From Acorus gramineus (lineage: Eukaryota > Streptophyta > Magnoliopsida > Acorales > Acoraceae), in contig JAUJYN010000032.1 of NCBI GenBank assembly GCA_030737835.1, positions 1,160,991-1,224,990 of the forward strand: a DNA stretch of 64,000 nucleotides, given 5' to 3'. Below are positions 1-12,100 of this stretch, one piece after another (within the stretch, counting starts at the first letter, position 1; every line of letters starts with the position of its first letter). The notes below the pieces were generated by a model. It was not told the origin of the DNA. It saw only the letters and a program-made list of their open reading frames with translations, and searched no databases. The translations under genes were made by a program, and so were the position numbers.

Positions 1-1326
1 CGCAAGCCGAGCCCCTGCCCGCATGCCTGGACACGCTGCCGAGCCCCCCGGGTGCACCGCGCGCTCACTGCGCCCTGCGCCAAAGCGCAGCACCCCGCGC
101 GCACCACCCGCTCGCCTCACCGTGCGCGCACAGCACGCCCTGCGCCTCTGCGCAGCGCTCCACGCGCACGCCCCAGCACGGCCCCCTGCGCATCACCCGC
201 ACGCGGCTCCGCGCGCGCAGCACGAACTGTGCCTCTTCGCAGCGCCCGCGCGCACGCCCTCGCACGGCGCCCAGCGCGCAGCACCTGCACACCCTGCTCA
301 ACCCGAGCGCACGCCCGCGCGCACGCGCGCGTGCCCTGCCACCTGCTCTGCCTGCCCTGCCTGCCTTGCCCTGCCTGCCCGCGCGCGCAGGCCCGATGAG
401 CCCGCACTGCCTGAGCTGGCCAACCACCCCAACCGGCACCCACTACCACCAACAGCCACCCAAACCACCATAAAGGCCATACACACCCAAAAACACCTCC
501 TAATCAAGCATCTAAACAAGAAAGGAAGGAAAGGAAACCTCACCCAAGGAAGGAAAGGAAGGAAGGGAAGATCGGTTGCTCTTCGCGCACCGAAACACCG
601 CCTCAAGGACCACCACCACCAAGATCTCCTTCACTCCTCAAAATGGCTGAAATCAGAGGAGAAAAGAGGGCATTAGAGGGGGTCACACATGTGGGAACTC
701 GAATCCGAGACCACCGGGAGATAGATCGGGACAAAACCTAACCTTTCTCTTCTTAGGGTTTTTGGTTTCAAGCACCCTAGCTAGGTCATATGGAGGTTTT
801 AAAGAGAGGGAGAGAGAGAGAAAAATTTGGAGAAGATGATGAATAGTGGGGGAGTTGTATTCGTGGGATTTCTTTATACCCACACCCCTTCACACACACT
901 CACACCCCCAATTAGTGAAAAAGATTAGGTTAAGCTAGGATTAGGGGGGGTCTAAGTGAGGTTTAAGGGCACTTTGACTTGGGTCAACCCATCCACACTA
1001 GAAAACAAAGGGGGTTGATCAAGTCATGGGCCCACATTTGACCAAGTCAAGTCTCCAAATGACTTTTCGCTCGGTCAAAACCCGTATACGCTTCAGAACT
1101 GTGAAATTCTGAAACGTTACCGGAATTCGATGAAATTTTCGTGAGTGGCTTGGAATGGCACCAGGACACATAATATGCAGTTAGATTTTCAATCGGAGTC
1201 CTCAAACTTAGGATGATAGCTAACAGTCCAAAATTTTAGCGGTTTCGATCGAAAAACAAAAAAAACTGAAAAACTGCCAAAATGCTCCAATGGTTACCAG
1301 AAGGCAAAAGTGACACATATATAACA
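1..1326 (-). repeat. Long gypsy LTR, U3 part, minus strand (left end outside window)
   Basis: The right edge reads AAAAGTGACACATATATAACA, cut here to its last bases ATATAACA at 1326; this is the reverse complement of the TGTTATATATGTGTCAC start shared by the long LTRs in this window. Positions 1-400 are a GC-rich alternating island like those in the other LTRs. The base after 1326 is not a polypurine tract but gag-side sequence of a Tat/Athila-type element, so 1326 is an outer edge: a 5' LTR of a minus-strand element, or a solo LTR. Several TTGAC cores lie at 965-1080. The left partner and target duplication are outside the window. Confidence 0.85.
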
Positions 1327-1510
1327 CTCAAGGCCCACATCAGGGAGGCCCACAGGGACCTCCTAAGCTCTCATGAATCTTGGACCTAACATAGGACCCA
1401 CTCTTACTCCATTTCCTCCGCCTGGTTTTCAAATAGAAAATGAGAAGAAGTTCTCCTTCTTAGAGAAAGGGTTAGATGTTCTTATGAAGTCCACTCAAAA
1501 TCTAACTTAA

Positions 1511-2935
1511 TCATCCTCCCAGATGTCTGCCACTTTGAGTCAATTTATGCAATCTACAGGGCAAATCCTTCAATCCACCACCCAGGCAATCTCCCGTCTC
1601 GAGATTCAAGTTGGTCAATTGGCCACCACCATGAGAGAGAGAGAGAAAAGAAAGTTTCCTAGTCAACCTGAGCCCAACCCTAGAGGACCCATTCTTCAAG
1701 GACAAATCCAAGATTCTTCTAGTAACCAGTCCAACCAGGTTAATGCAATCACTACTCTTAGGTCTGGTAGACAAGTGGACAACAAGGTTATTATGCCTAG
1801 CAATGATGTTGAAGATGATAAGGATAAGCCCAAATTTATCCATGAGGACCCAGATTCTAAACCCATCCCTTCTGGCCCATCCATCCCAGAGAAAGCAAAG
1901 CCCAATGATTCTCTTGAGAGAGTTTATGTTCCCAAGGCCCCATATTCTCAGTGATTAGGTTCAACTAAGAAATCTGCCCAGCTAGATAAAATTTTAGAAG
2001 TGTTTAAACAAGTTCGCGTGAACCTTCTGCTCCTAGATGCTATCCAACAGGTACCGGCCTATGCTAAATTTTTGAAGGACTTATGCACCCAAAAGAGGAC
2101 CAATAATGTACCCAAGAAAGCTTTCCTAGCATCCCATGTAAGCTCCATTCTTTCATGTGAAACTCCAATCAAGTATAAGGACCCATGTTGTCCCACCATT
2201 TCATGTGTGATTGGAGACACTCGTATTGATCGAGCTTTGCTAGACCTAAGTGCGAGTGTAAATCTACTGCCCTATTCAGTGTACAAACAATTAGGCATAG
2301 GAGAATTGAGGCCTACCCTAGTGACCTTATAATTAGCAGATCGATCTGTGAAAATTCCTAAAGGTGTCATTGAGGATGTCCTGATTAAGGTTGGGGATTT
2401 CATCTTTCCTGTTGACTTTATAGTTTTAGAAACCCAACCTGTTCTAAACCCGAAAGGGCAAATTCCTATAATTTTAGGCAGACCATTCCTGGCTACGTCT
2501 AATGCTTTGATTAACTGTCGAAATGGATTGATGAAATTATCTTTTGGAAATATGACAGTTGACCTAAATATCTTCCACATTGGCAAACAACCAGGAGATT
2601 ATAATGATGAATTAGAGGATGTGAATTCTATTGAGGAAATAATTGAAGATTTGAAACATCATTCTATGAGCATGAAAGATCCTTTGGAGTTTTGTCTTAC
2701 CCACTTTGGAGAAAATTTTGATATGGAAAAATCGATCATGGAAGTAAATGCTCTCTTAGATTCAGAAACAACCATCCCATTTAATAAGTGGCAACCAAAG
2801 CCTGAGCCCCCTCCTCTATCATCACCCCTTCCTTCCATTGATGAGCCTCCCAAGCTAGAACTTAAACCATTTTTGGAGTTACCGCTGGAGAAAATGGAGG
2901 TCATTCACCTCCATGATTCCATCTATCAAGATTAA
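1511..2935 (+). other. gag C-terminus and aspartic protease region of the Tat/Athila-type fossil
   Basis: The first part (1523-1954) encodes a gag tail with a helical stretch (QSTTQAISRLEIQVGQLA) followed by the family motif ITTLRSGRQVDN. The second part (about 2000-2935) encodes the retropepsin-like protease: a conserved PCCPTISCVIGDTRIDRALLD stretch, cut here to its core, then VNLLPYSV and PIILGRPFLAT. An acidic, proline-rich tail follows (PKPEPPPLSSPLPSIDEPP). The region is a fossil and is not continuous. No pol domains follow. Confidence 0.8.
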
Positions 2936-4308
2936 GCTCTCTTGATAATTGTTTTGTACCATATTTTTCTGGGTTGCCTTTCCTCCCGAATCATCATTTC
3001 CTTGTTCATGCTGTAAACTAGGTTTGGGGGCGTTAGGGTAATTTTCCATTTTCAGTCTAGATTTTATGTTTGTTTGCATCCACTATCATCGAGTCATTGG
3101 ATGTAGTCTTTATTTTGAAGTATGTTGAACTAACGAAATTGTTTTGATGCCATCGTATAGCAGCAGTTCAATGGTGATCACTTGATATGGTAAAATTCTT
3201 CCTTTTTTATTCTCCTTTCTTGATATTTCATGTGTCCAAACATATGAACATTGAGGACAATGTGTGGATTAGGTTTGGGGGGGTTTTGACATTTTGAATT
3301 TATCATGTGATTCATCATTCTCAGTTATGATAGAGTATTCAAAAAAAAAAAAAAAAAAAAAAAATGCCTATATCCCTATGATGGTAGCATGAACTCTTAT
3401 GTTAATTTCTATTTTAGTAGGTCTTAAGTGCTTGATATTGGAAAAGTCACTACACATCTGGATGCATTTTTGAGTTAAGATGAATTTGTGGAGTCGACTT
3501 AATAATTGCCTAGAATGTTAAGAACTTTCTAAAACCTGTTGAACCTAAAAGTCTAGTTCATTGGTTTGCTTGATAAGGAGTTAGGGTTTACATCAATTGA
3601 AAAGCAACCATTGAATCACAAGTACAGTGGAAAAGGGCTACTTATCATTAGGTCTTAAAAAAAAAATTGATAGAGTACTTTTTCAAAAGAAAAAAAAAAG
3701 AAAAAAAAGAAGAAGAAGAAGAAAAATTCAATGAGATAATATCTAAGGTGCTTTGAACAAAGAGCTTAGCAATCATTATGTTGAAGTTTAAAGACCGATT
3801 CGACAGTGATAGAGTGAAAGCCTCCCTGTAAAAGATAGTAAGTAAGCTGGAATATCACATATAAAGCCCATGAGGTAATAAAGTGAACATCCAAATCTCT
3901 TACTGGCTTAGTAGACTATTCTGGTTTTGACTCAGTGTCTAAGGGAGAACCAACCATTCGACAGCAATTAGAAGGAAAATTCTTACTTAGGAGTCTGAAC
4001 CTCTTGAGTGTTGTCCAGATTTTCACGAGCACACCATGTCATTACATTAAGTACTTTTTTAAAAAGAATTTAATATCTTGAGCTCTACGATACTATCATG
4101 GGATTATGGCAGGAAAAAAAAAAGAATTTGTGGGTAGATTCGCTGCAAACCCTCACGAGTCAAACTCGTCCACTAGGGGTGACCTAGGGGTTTAAGGGCT
4201 TGTTGCATACGCTAAATGCAACCGTGAGAGCCTGCGAAAGTGGCCTTATCCTTGTTTTTAATCACTTTAGTTGCTAGAGGACTAGCAAAATCTAGGTTTG
4301 GGGGTATT
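2936..4308 (+). other. 3' non-coding region of the Tat/Athila-type element
   Basis: No coding sequence is seen. The region carries an A-tract at about 3341-3364, an A/GAA-rich tract at about 3655-3725, and two guanine-rich polypurine-like tracts: GGTTTGGGGGGG near 3271 and GGTTTGGGGGTA near 4294. The second directly precedes the LTR and is the likely plus-strand primer site. Two such tracts are a common layout in Tat/Athila elements. Confidence 0.6.
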
Positions 4309-5751
4309 TGATAAGCGTATTATTTGCACATTTAATCCCCTTAATTTAGTTTTCTATTTCCTAATTTTATGTGTAATAATGACTAATATTCAGAATTTAT
4401 TTGTTATTGCAGGTAATTGAGATAAATGATATTTATCAATGCAAAATATTCTATAAAGCATTTAAAGATATGAAGGAGAATCAAGAGGATTCTTGAAGAT
4501 CCAAAATTATGCTAGATAAAGATTTGGTGAAAAGAGAATCAAAAATCAAAATCTAATCAAATATTCTTCAAATCAATGTTAAAACCGTCCCACTATTTTG
4601 ACCATAACGTTTGCCTCAAGTATCGTATTTTGGCCCAAGATATGGCATTGGAAAGATATTTTCAATATCTACAAATCAATGTTTCATGAATATTTTTCAA
4701 TTCCACCTTATTAGGGGTCAAAAATTCATCCGAAGATTCTGCAGAAAATTAATGATGAGAATGAAAGATTTTACCTTCTAAACTTGTCAAATATTCATAT
4801 GAGGAAGGTTGATGGCCAATCTTAACCATCCAATTCATTGCAAATCAATGGTCAAAATTCAAGGCTGAGGCTATAAAAGGAACACATATGAAGCCAAGAA
4901 GGAAGAATCAAAGAAGGAGGAAAAGGGACAACCAAAGGAGAAGAAAGATTCAAGAGTTTTGCTTTGTTTTTGTTTTTCTTTTCATCTCATATCTTTGGAT
5001 GTTTGTATATATTTAGATCTGAATTTTAATATTACTTTAGTATTTTTATTTTCAAGATTTTTTCAATAATATGATGTCTTTTATTTTTTATTTTTTATTT
5101 AGTTTGATCATGTTTTCTAGTAGCTAAATCTTCAACTAGGGTTGAAGATGAAACCATGCAATGCTAGTTTAGGATTTTATATTTAGATCTGAATTCTCCA
5201 TATTGTTTGCTTATTGAATATCAATCTCTCCTTCAATTCTCTTTTGAAACCTTTCATGTGAATTTCTTATTACCTTCTTCAAAAATCTCTTGTATTTGAT
5301 TTGATAAAATATGCTTTGATTAGGTTCTCTGATATTTTATGCTCTTCTTAACAAGTTGAATATTGAGTTGGTAGATTTTATAAAGGGAAGGGAGATAGAT
5401 CATTTTATGAAATAATTAATATGATTTTAAATATTTAATTTCCGATTGGTATTTGACTAACGCAATATTGATTGAGTTATATGGTGGAGTTTCACATTTG
5501 AATATAACCCCTAAATTGGTATTGCATGGTGGATTCTAAAACCCTAGTTATCTTTTTATATTAATATTCATTTTTAAAAAAAATAAAAAAAATAAACCTT
5601 CATCAATCTTCCTGTCTAATTCGATTAGTTAAATCAATTAATAATTTAATTTGAACAATTCTCTGTGGGATCGACCCGTATTTGCTAGATCTATACTTCT
5701 ATAATGATCCGTGCACTTGCGGTAATTAATAACAACTTTAATAATCAATCA
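4309..5751 (+). repeat. 3' LTR of the Tat/Athila-type element
   Basis: It starts TGATAAGCGTATTATTTGC after the purine tract and ends about 5751 (AATCAATCA). The end has the family's typical sequence CTGTGGGATCGACCCG and GTGCACTTGCGG. The LTR is AT-rich and about 1.44 kb long. The right limit is inferred from where sequence shared with other long LTRs (CTCTCACAGGACATTG) resumes, so it may be off by a few bases. Confidence 0.72.
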
Positions 5752-5970
5752 CTCTCACAGGACATTGATTGTGTATTCGGGTCTGTAATGATATTTTTGG
5801 TTTACAGATTTATTGATATTTTATGTATCCGCTTTTCAGTTGAGTTATCAGTTATCATTGTTTTGCCAGCTTGTGTGTTATTTATTGGAGTCATTATTGA
5901 CCTCTTGTACTTGATAGCTGATACCTTATATATTGCCGCGTCTCAGGGACGGCCGCTCTGGGGTGTGACA
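5752..5970 (+). repeat. Right end of a long gypsy LTR, inserted ahead of a chromovirus protease
   Basis: The sequence runs from CTCTCACAGGACATTGATTG to the terminus GGGGTGTGACA and matches the right end of the solo LTR at 52858-53068 better than the 3' LTR that ends at 15288. No primer-binding site follows; the next base starts chromovirus protease sequence. The simplest reading is an LTR insertion between gag and protease of the chromovirus, later split by the Tat/Athila-type element. The expected target duplication is TATGT (5971-5975), but the left copy is outside the window. Confidence 0.65.
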
Positions 5971-8900
5971 TATGTGCTATTTGATTCCGGCGCCTCGCAC
6001 TCATTCGTGTCTTCTATTTTCGCGAGACAGATGGGTGTGGTGTCGGCCCCTCTTGATGTTATGCTCAAGATCTCATTACCGGTCGGAGACCATATTCTCC
6101 TCCGCTCTATTTATCGGGGGTGTACCATTGCGATTGCGGAGCATGAGTTTCCGGTGGAGTTGGTCGAGCTTGCCATGACGGACTTCAATGCCATCTTGGG
6201 GATGGATTGGCTCTCAGCAAGTCACGCTAGTATTGACTATTTGCAAAGTTGGTGTCCTTCTGCATCCCTGGTTAGAAGTCTTTCCAGTTCGTCGGCGATC
6301 GGGACATAGCTCCTTTGGGGTTCGTATCGTCCATCCAGGCGTGGAGACTCCTTGAGGGAGGATGCGAGGGTTTTCTAACGTATATCGCTAAGGAGGATGC
6401 ACCGCTGCGGGCAGATATCAAACAGACTCCGGTCATGGCAGAATATCTGGAGGTTTTTCTTGATGATCATCCGAGTCTACGGCCGGATCTCGCGTTCAAG
6501 TTCGAGATTAATCTGATTCCAAGGACCGAGCCAATTTCGAGGGCTCCATACCGGATGGCCCCAGCAGTAGGGAGCGCGTGTCTTTTCGAAGATCGATCTC
6601 CATTTGGGCTACTATCAATTGAAGATCCAGGAGTCGGATATTCCGAAGACGGCCTTTCGTACCGGTTACGAGCACTACGAGTTTCGAGTACTGCAATTTG
6701 GGTTGAAGAATGCGCCGGCATCCTTCATGGATCTGATGAACTGGGTGTTTCGGTCCTTCCTCAATTCCTTTGTGGTAGTCTTCATCGATGATATTTTGGC
6801 GTACTTGAGGAGTCTTGAGGAGCACACTGACCATCTTCGCACTGTCTTGGAGCATTTGGCCCGACATCAATTGTTCGCAAAGTTCAGTAAGTGTGAGTTC
6901 TGGTTGGAGCGTGTGGCTTTTCTTAGCCATGTGATTTCCGGAGAGGGCATATCGGTTGACCCGAACAAGACGCTCGCCGTGTTGAATTGGTGGCGACCGT
7001 CGACCCCCACTGAGATTCAGAGCTTCTTGGGTTTTGCGGGTTATTATCGGAGGTCTGTCGAGGGTTTCTCGAAGATAGCCGTCCCTATGACCTGCCTCAC
7101 GTGAAAGGATGTCCGGTTCGAGTGGTCCCCATCTTGCTAGGAGAGCTTCCTGGAGTTGAAGCGGAGACTCACCTCAGCGCCAGTTCTTACCATTCCGTCT
7201 GGGAGTTGTGGATTCGCGGTCTACTCCGACACATCGCGGCAAGGTTTGGGTTGTGTCCTGATGCAGTACGGTAAGGTTGTTGCTTACGCATCACGTTAGT
7301 TGAAGGCCCACCAACAGAATTACCCCACCCACGACTTGTAGTTACTAGCGATCATCTTTGCGCTGAAGATTTGGAGGCATTACCTCTATGGCGAGGAGTT
7401 CGAGCTCTTCACGAATCACAAGAGTTTGACTTATTTGCAGTCCAAGCCGGAGCTCAACATGCATCAGCGACATTGGGTCAAGTTCCTGAAGGACTATGAT
7501 TGTGACATCGCTTACCATCCGAGTAAGGTGAATGTCGTGGCCGATGCTCTCAGCAGGCAACCCTTGGGCATGGCCGCCCACTTGGCTGTACGTCGTTGGA
7601 GGCTTCTGGAGGAGGCCGCTTGCTGGATCAGCGTTCGGGAGACGCCTGTTGGTGGTTTTTTGGCCAGGCTAGTGGTGCAGCCCATTCTCCTCAATGAGAT
7701 CTGCACGGCTCAGAGGCGGGATCCTCACTTTCTGGTCCTTTCTGAAGAAGGCGTCGCCCGGGGTGAGCGACCGGACTACCATATTCACGAGGATATATTC
7801 CTGACGAGTATATATTCCTAACGATGCAGAGGTAAAGCAAAAGATCTTAGACGAGGCCCATCGTTCGAGATACATAGTCCATCCTGGTGGCACAAAAATG
7901 TACAGGGGCCTTCGTCGTGGCTACTAGTGGCGCGGGATGAAGGCGGATGTTGGCCGTTTCGTTGCCCGTTGCTTGGTATGCCAGCAGGTGAAGTCAGAGC
8001 ATCAGCGTCCTGCGGGGAAGCTACAGTCCATTGAGATTCCTTAGTGGAAGTGGGAGCAGATTACCATGGACTTTGTTTCGGGTTTGCCAAGGTCACGTTC
8101 GGGTCGCGATGCCATCTGGGTGATCATCGATCGACTGATTAAGTCCGCTCATTTCCTCCCCATCTGACTCACTGATTCTCTAGACACCCTGGCGTAGTTG
8201 TTTGTCTCCGAGATTATTCATCTCCATGGAACTCCTGTCAGCATTATTTCTGATCGAGACGCGAGGTTTACTTCGAGGTTCTGGCGCAGCCTCCAGCACG
8301 CCCTTGGTACGAACCTCCACTTCAGTACAGCATTTCATCCGCAGAAGATGAACGGCCAGTCAGAGAGGACGATACAGACCATGGTGGACATGCTGCGTGC
8401 CTGCATTCTCGACTTTGGGGGCAGTTGGGAGAGGCATCTTCTGTTGGTGGAGTTCACCTACAACAACAGCTACCACTCGAGTATTCAGATGGCACCGTAT
8501 GAGGCACTCTATGACCGCAGCTGTAGATCTCCCTTATGTTGGGACGAGGTCGAAGAGCGTCAGTTGGAGGGACCAGAGATCGTTCATTTGACCTCAGAGA
8601 AGGTTAAGACGATTCGTGAGCGTATCCACACCGTTCAAAGCCGTCAGAAGAGCTACGCCAATCATCATCGCCATGCGCTCGCCTTCGAGGTTGGTGACCA
8701 TGTTTTATTGAAGGTGTCCCCGTCAAAGGGTATCTTCCATTTCGGCGTGTGGGGCAAGTTGAGTCCGCGTTTCATCGGCCCATTTCTTGTCCTTGAGCGG
8801 ATTGGAGAGGTGGCCTCTCGCATAGCCTTGCCATCACAGTTGGCTCATGCCCATGACGTCTTCCACGTCTCTCAGCTGAGGGTGTACGTCCACGATCATG

Positions 8901-9013
8901 CTCACGTCATTCTGTTCGAGCCGTTCGTCTTCGAGTCAGACTTATCATTCGTAGAGCAACCGATCGAGATCCTGGACCGACACGAGAAGAGACTGCGCAC
9001 CAAGACCATCTAG
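5971..9013 (+). other. pol region of the Tekay-like chromovirus fossil
   Basis: Protease, about 5971-6300: active-site motif LFDSGASHSFVS and the stretch FNAILGMDWLS. Reverse transcriptase, about 6440-7100: [37 protein letters not shown] and the catalytic box FIDDILAY near 6785. RNase H, about 7110-7560: ends with [11 protein letters not shown]. Integrase, about 7850-8620: a histidine/cysteine region, the core motifs MDFVSGLPRS and ISDRDARFTSRFW, and NGQSERTIQT with the catalytic glutamate. The tail, about 8680-9010, has DVFHVSQLRVY and a chromodomain-like PIEILDRHEKRLR. It is a degraded pseudogene-like fossil. Confidence 0.85.
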
Positions 9014-9161
9014 TTGGTTAAGGTGCGTTGGTAGCACCGTTTTGGTGCCGAGGCCGCCTAGGAACGCGAGGACGTCATGCGTGATGCATATCCACATCTT
9101 TTCCCTTCCTAGATCTTTTTGTTTTAAATTTTGTGGACAAAATTTCCTAAGGGGGGAAGAA

Positions 9162-12100
9162 TGTTATATATGTGTCACTTTTAGCATGTTTATATTATTT
9201 GGGTCATTTCTAGCCATTTTCTTTTTTCGATTGGAGTCGCTAAAATTTTGGACTTTTAGCTATCTGCGTGAGTTCGAGTACTCTGATTGAAAATATAACT
9301 GCATAATATCGGTCCTCGTACCATCTAGTTGTATCCATAAAAATTTCATCGAATTCCGATAACATTTTAAAAATTGTGCAGTTCTGAACTGTATCCAGGT
9401 TTCGATCATTACTGGTTTGTTTGATGGAATTGTAATTAGATATTTTGGTTGTTATGATCACCCTAGGTAACCTCACCCCCCTCTTGGTTAATGGTTAAGG
9501 AACCATTGGTTGTTTTGAGTGTTAGAAGGTGATGTTAGGCTTAAAATTACCTCCCCCTTTTTCTCTTCTCATCACCAACCCCCCCGTTTAGGCGTGCATT
9601 TCATTTCTTCCTTTCTTTGTGTTTTGTTTTTTTGGTTAAGTGTGTGTGAAGTGGAGAATGAAGTGGAGGAGACGGAGCTCAAGAAGGGAGTGTTTTTTTT
9701 AGGTAAATATGTGTGTTGCTGTTGTGGTTGTTGATTCCCTTCTCTTAGGCTCCCTCTCATGCTCCCTTTGCCCCTGATTTTCAGCCAAGTAGGGCTTGAG
9801 GAGTGGCTAAGGAGGTGGTGGTGGTGGTGGTGGTGGGGTGGTGGCGGTTGCGGTGGTTTTGGTGCGCTAAGAACACCCGAAAAACCTCCCCTTTGTTTCC
9901 CCTCCTTTGGTAAGCTCTCCTCCTCCCTTATGTTTGTTTTTTTGGCTGTTAGGGAGGTTATGCATGCTAAGTAAATGAGTTAGGGTGTGTGAGAGGGCAG
10001 GGGAGGGGTTGGGAAAGGTCTGGGCGCGCACGCCGGTCTGTCCGCGCGCGTGCGCGTGCAAACGGGCAGTCTGACGCTGGCGGGCGTGCGCGTACGCGCG
10101 GCCGTGCGCATGTGGGTGCGCGGGAAGGGTTAGCGGGGGTGAGCGGGCGTGCGAGCGCGAGCGAGCGCGTGGGGGTCTGCAAACGTGCGCGAGCGGGCGC
10201 GTGCGCTCACGGCTGGGCGTCTGGGCGTGCGACTGGGTGCGCACGTGCATGCACGTGCGTGCGTGTGCGGGGGCCACGCGGGTGGCTGCCCGAGGGCTTG
10301 GGTAGGTGCCGGGGCACTCAGATATGCGTGCGTACGTGCGTGCTTGCATGCGTGCGAGCCCGTATGCGTGCATATCTGAGTCTTTGGCATTTCTAGTTAA
10401 TTCTATGTGTTTTTATGTAGTTATATTCACCAATTTGGATGGCCTTGTCTTGCAGATCTTGGCGAGCGGTCACGCAATGACCCGGGTTGCGGTGAGTGGG
10501 TCGATCCAACCCAGTTGGGAGGCGTTCGATGCACGTTGACGTGCATTGCCCTCCCCTGGGGCACCATAACTGCATATTAACTTGTTTGAGAATATGTATA
10601 TGTTATTGCCTATCTGGCTAGGTTACACCCATGCCATGTTAGATATTGTATGCTAGGGTTATACATCCATGTATCATGTATAGGAGCCATACATGCCTAG
10701 ATACCATGTCACATATTAGCATGGCCTTGATCCAAACATGTTCTCATCTAGTTTAATTTAATTTAACTTAAATGAGGATATATAGGTATAAGCATGCCTC
10801 AGATGATATTATAACTTTGTTATTATATTTATTTAAATGCTTCCATGATTAATTCCTTGTGCAATTAATTATATGTTGTATATTATATATATATACTTAT
10901 ATGAAGCCATGAACCTTGCCTAATGAGTTTAGGCAAGTGTATGACCACTTATGGGGTCATACCATGGCAAGTGACACTACGAATAATCTATCTTCCCCGC
11001 ATCTGAGTATGCGCCCTGGAGGGAATTCATGAGAATTCGTTGCCGTATCGGTGTCTATGATGGATCCACGAGGATCGTATCAGCGAGTGTCGAGTGCTCT
11101 CCCCTTTCATAGGCTCCGTGTCGAAGCTGCCCGAATTATAGCTGTCCTGCGAGGTGCTCCCAGACGCTATTCATGACGCCTGTTGTCACGCCCCGGGCGT
11201 CCCCGAGACGCGGCAAGTGTATATAAAATATCAGAATCTACACAGGAGGTCAATAATATCATACAAATGACACACAGACAACAAAAGCAGGGCTGACATG
11301 ATATATACACCAAATGCGGATAACTAAAGACTGAATCTGTAATCAAAACACACTACAGACTCCATACATAATCACATGTCCTGTGAGAGCCAATATACAT
11401 ACAAGACATCCAAATACAACCAAACGCGTGCCCAAGCACGGAAAATGGTACATACAAACACAAGGGATGCTGATAGCCTCTGCAACTCGCGGGACGTGGC
11501 GCTACTCCGCTACTGATGAAATCCCTCGGGGAGCTCCTCCTCCAGATCCGACTCAGATGACACTGAAGAAAATATTATGCGAGGGGTGAGCCACACGCTC
11601 AGTGAACGGCACAACCCATGCATCACAGACAATATTGACCACAACCAGATATCCTTATAATCCACAATTCATATTACTTAATCCACAAATGATAGCACAA
11701 CTCAAAGCCGTGGGTTGCTCAATCGCCAACCCACTACACCCTCACCCTCACCCTTCAATGGGCGACAAAGGATATTGGGACTGGCTACACATAACCAGCG
11801 GGTCGCTTCCGCCAACCCGCCACACCCTCACCCTCACCCTTCAATGGGTGACATAGGATATTGGGACTTACAAGCATCCAATCACAACTCCAGTGGGTCG
11901 TTCATCGCCAACCCACTACACCCTCACCCTCACCCTTCAATGGGTGACATAGGATTTTGGGACTGACTAGGCTGTTGGTCACCCTTGGTCCACCGATAGT
12001 CTCTCCTCCACTCCGTAGGCCGCCTGGTCTACTCCCACATTCAGCACAGTCCGTCCTAAATCAGGAGGTGCCTACTGATGGGAGCCCTCTGTCAGGAAGG

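Larger units (their letters stand above)
1327..5751 (+). mobile_element. Tat/Athila-type Ty3/gypsy element, 3' portion, fossil
   Basis: Parts in order: gag C-terminal region and protease (about 1330-2935), a non-coding stretch with two polypurine-like tracts (near 3270 and 4293), and a 3' LTR (4309-5751). The gag motif ITTLRSGRQVDN and the protease stretch with VNLLPYSVYKQLG and IPIILGRPFLAT are typical of the Tat/Athila branch. No reverse transcriptase or integrase is seen in this copy, so it is a gag-protease form. It is broken (at least two breaks). It lies inside an LTR of another family whose right remainder continues at 5752. Its 5' part is outside the window or hidden behind the LTR at 1-1326. 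Confidence 0.82.

Noticed and set aside
23-676. Long open frame rich in Arg, Ala, His and Pro
   Set aside because: It is an artefact of the GC-rich alternating LTR island, where stop codons are rare in every frame. Similar open frames occur on both strands of each island.
11700-11965. CRISPR-like array of repeats and spacers
   Set aside because: The three units are imperfect tandem LTR modules in a plant genome; the spacers are homologous to each other.
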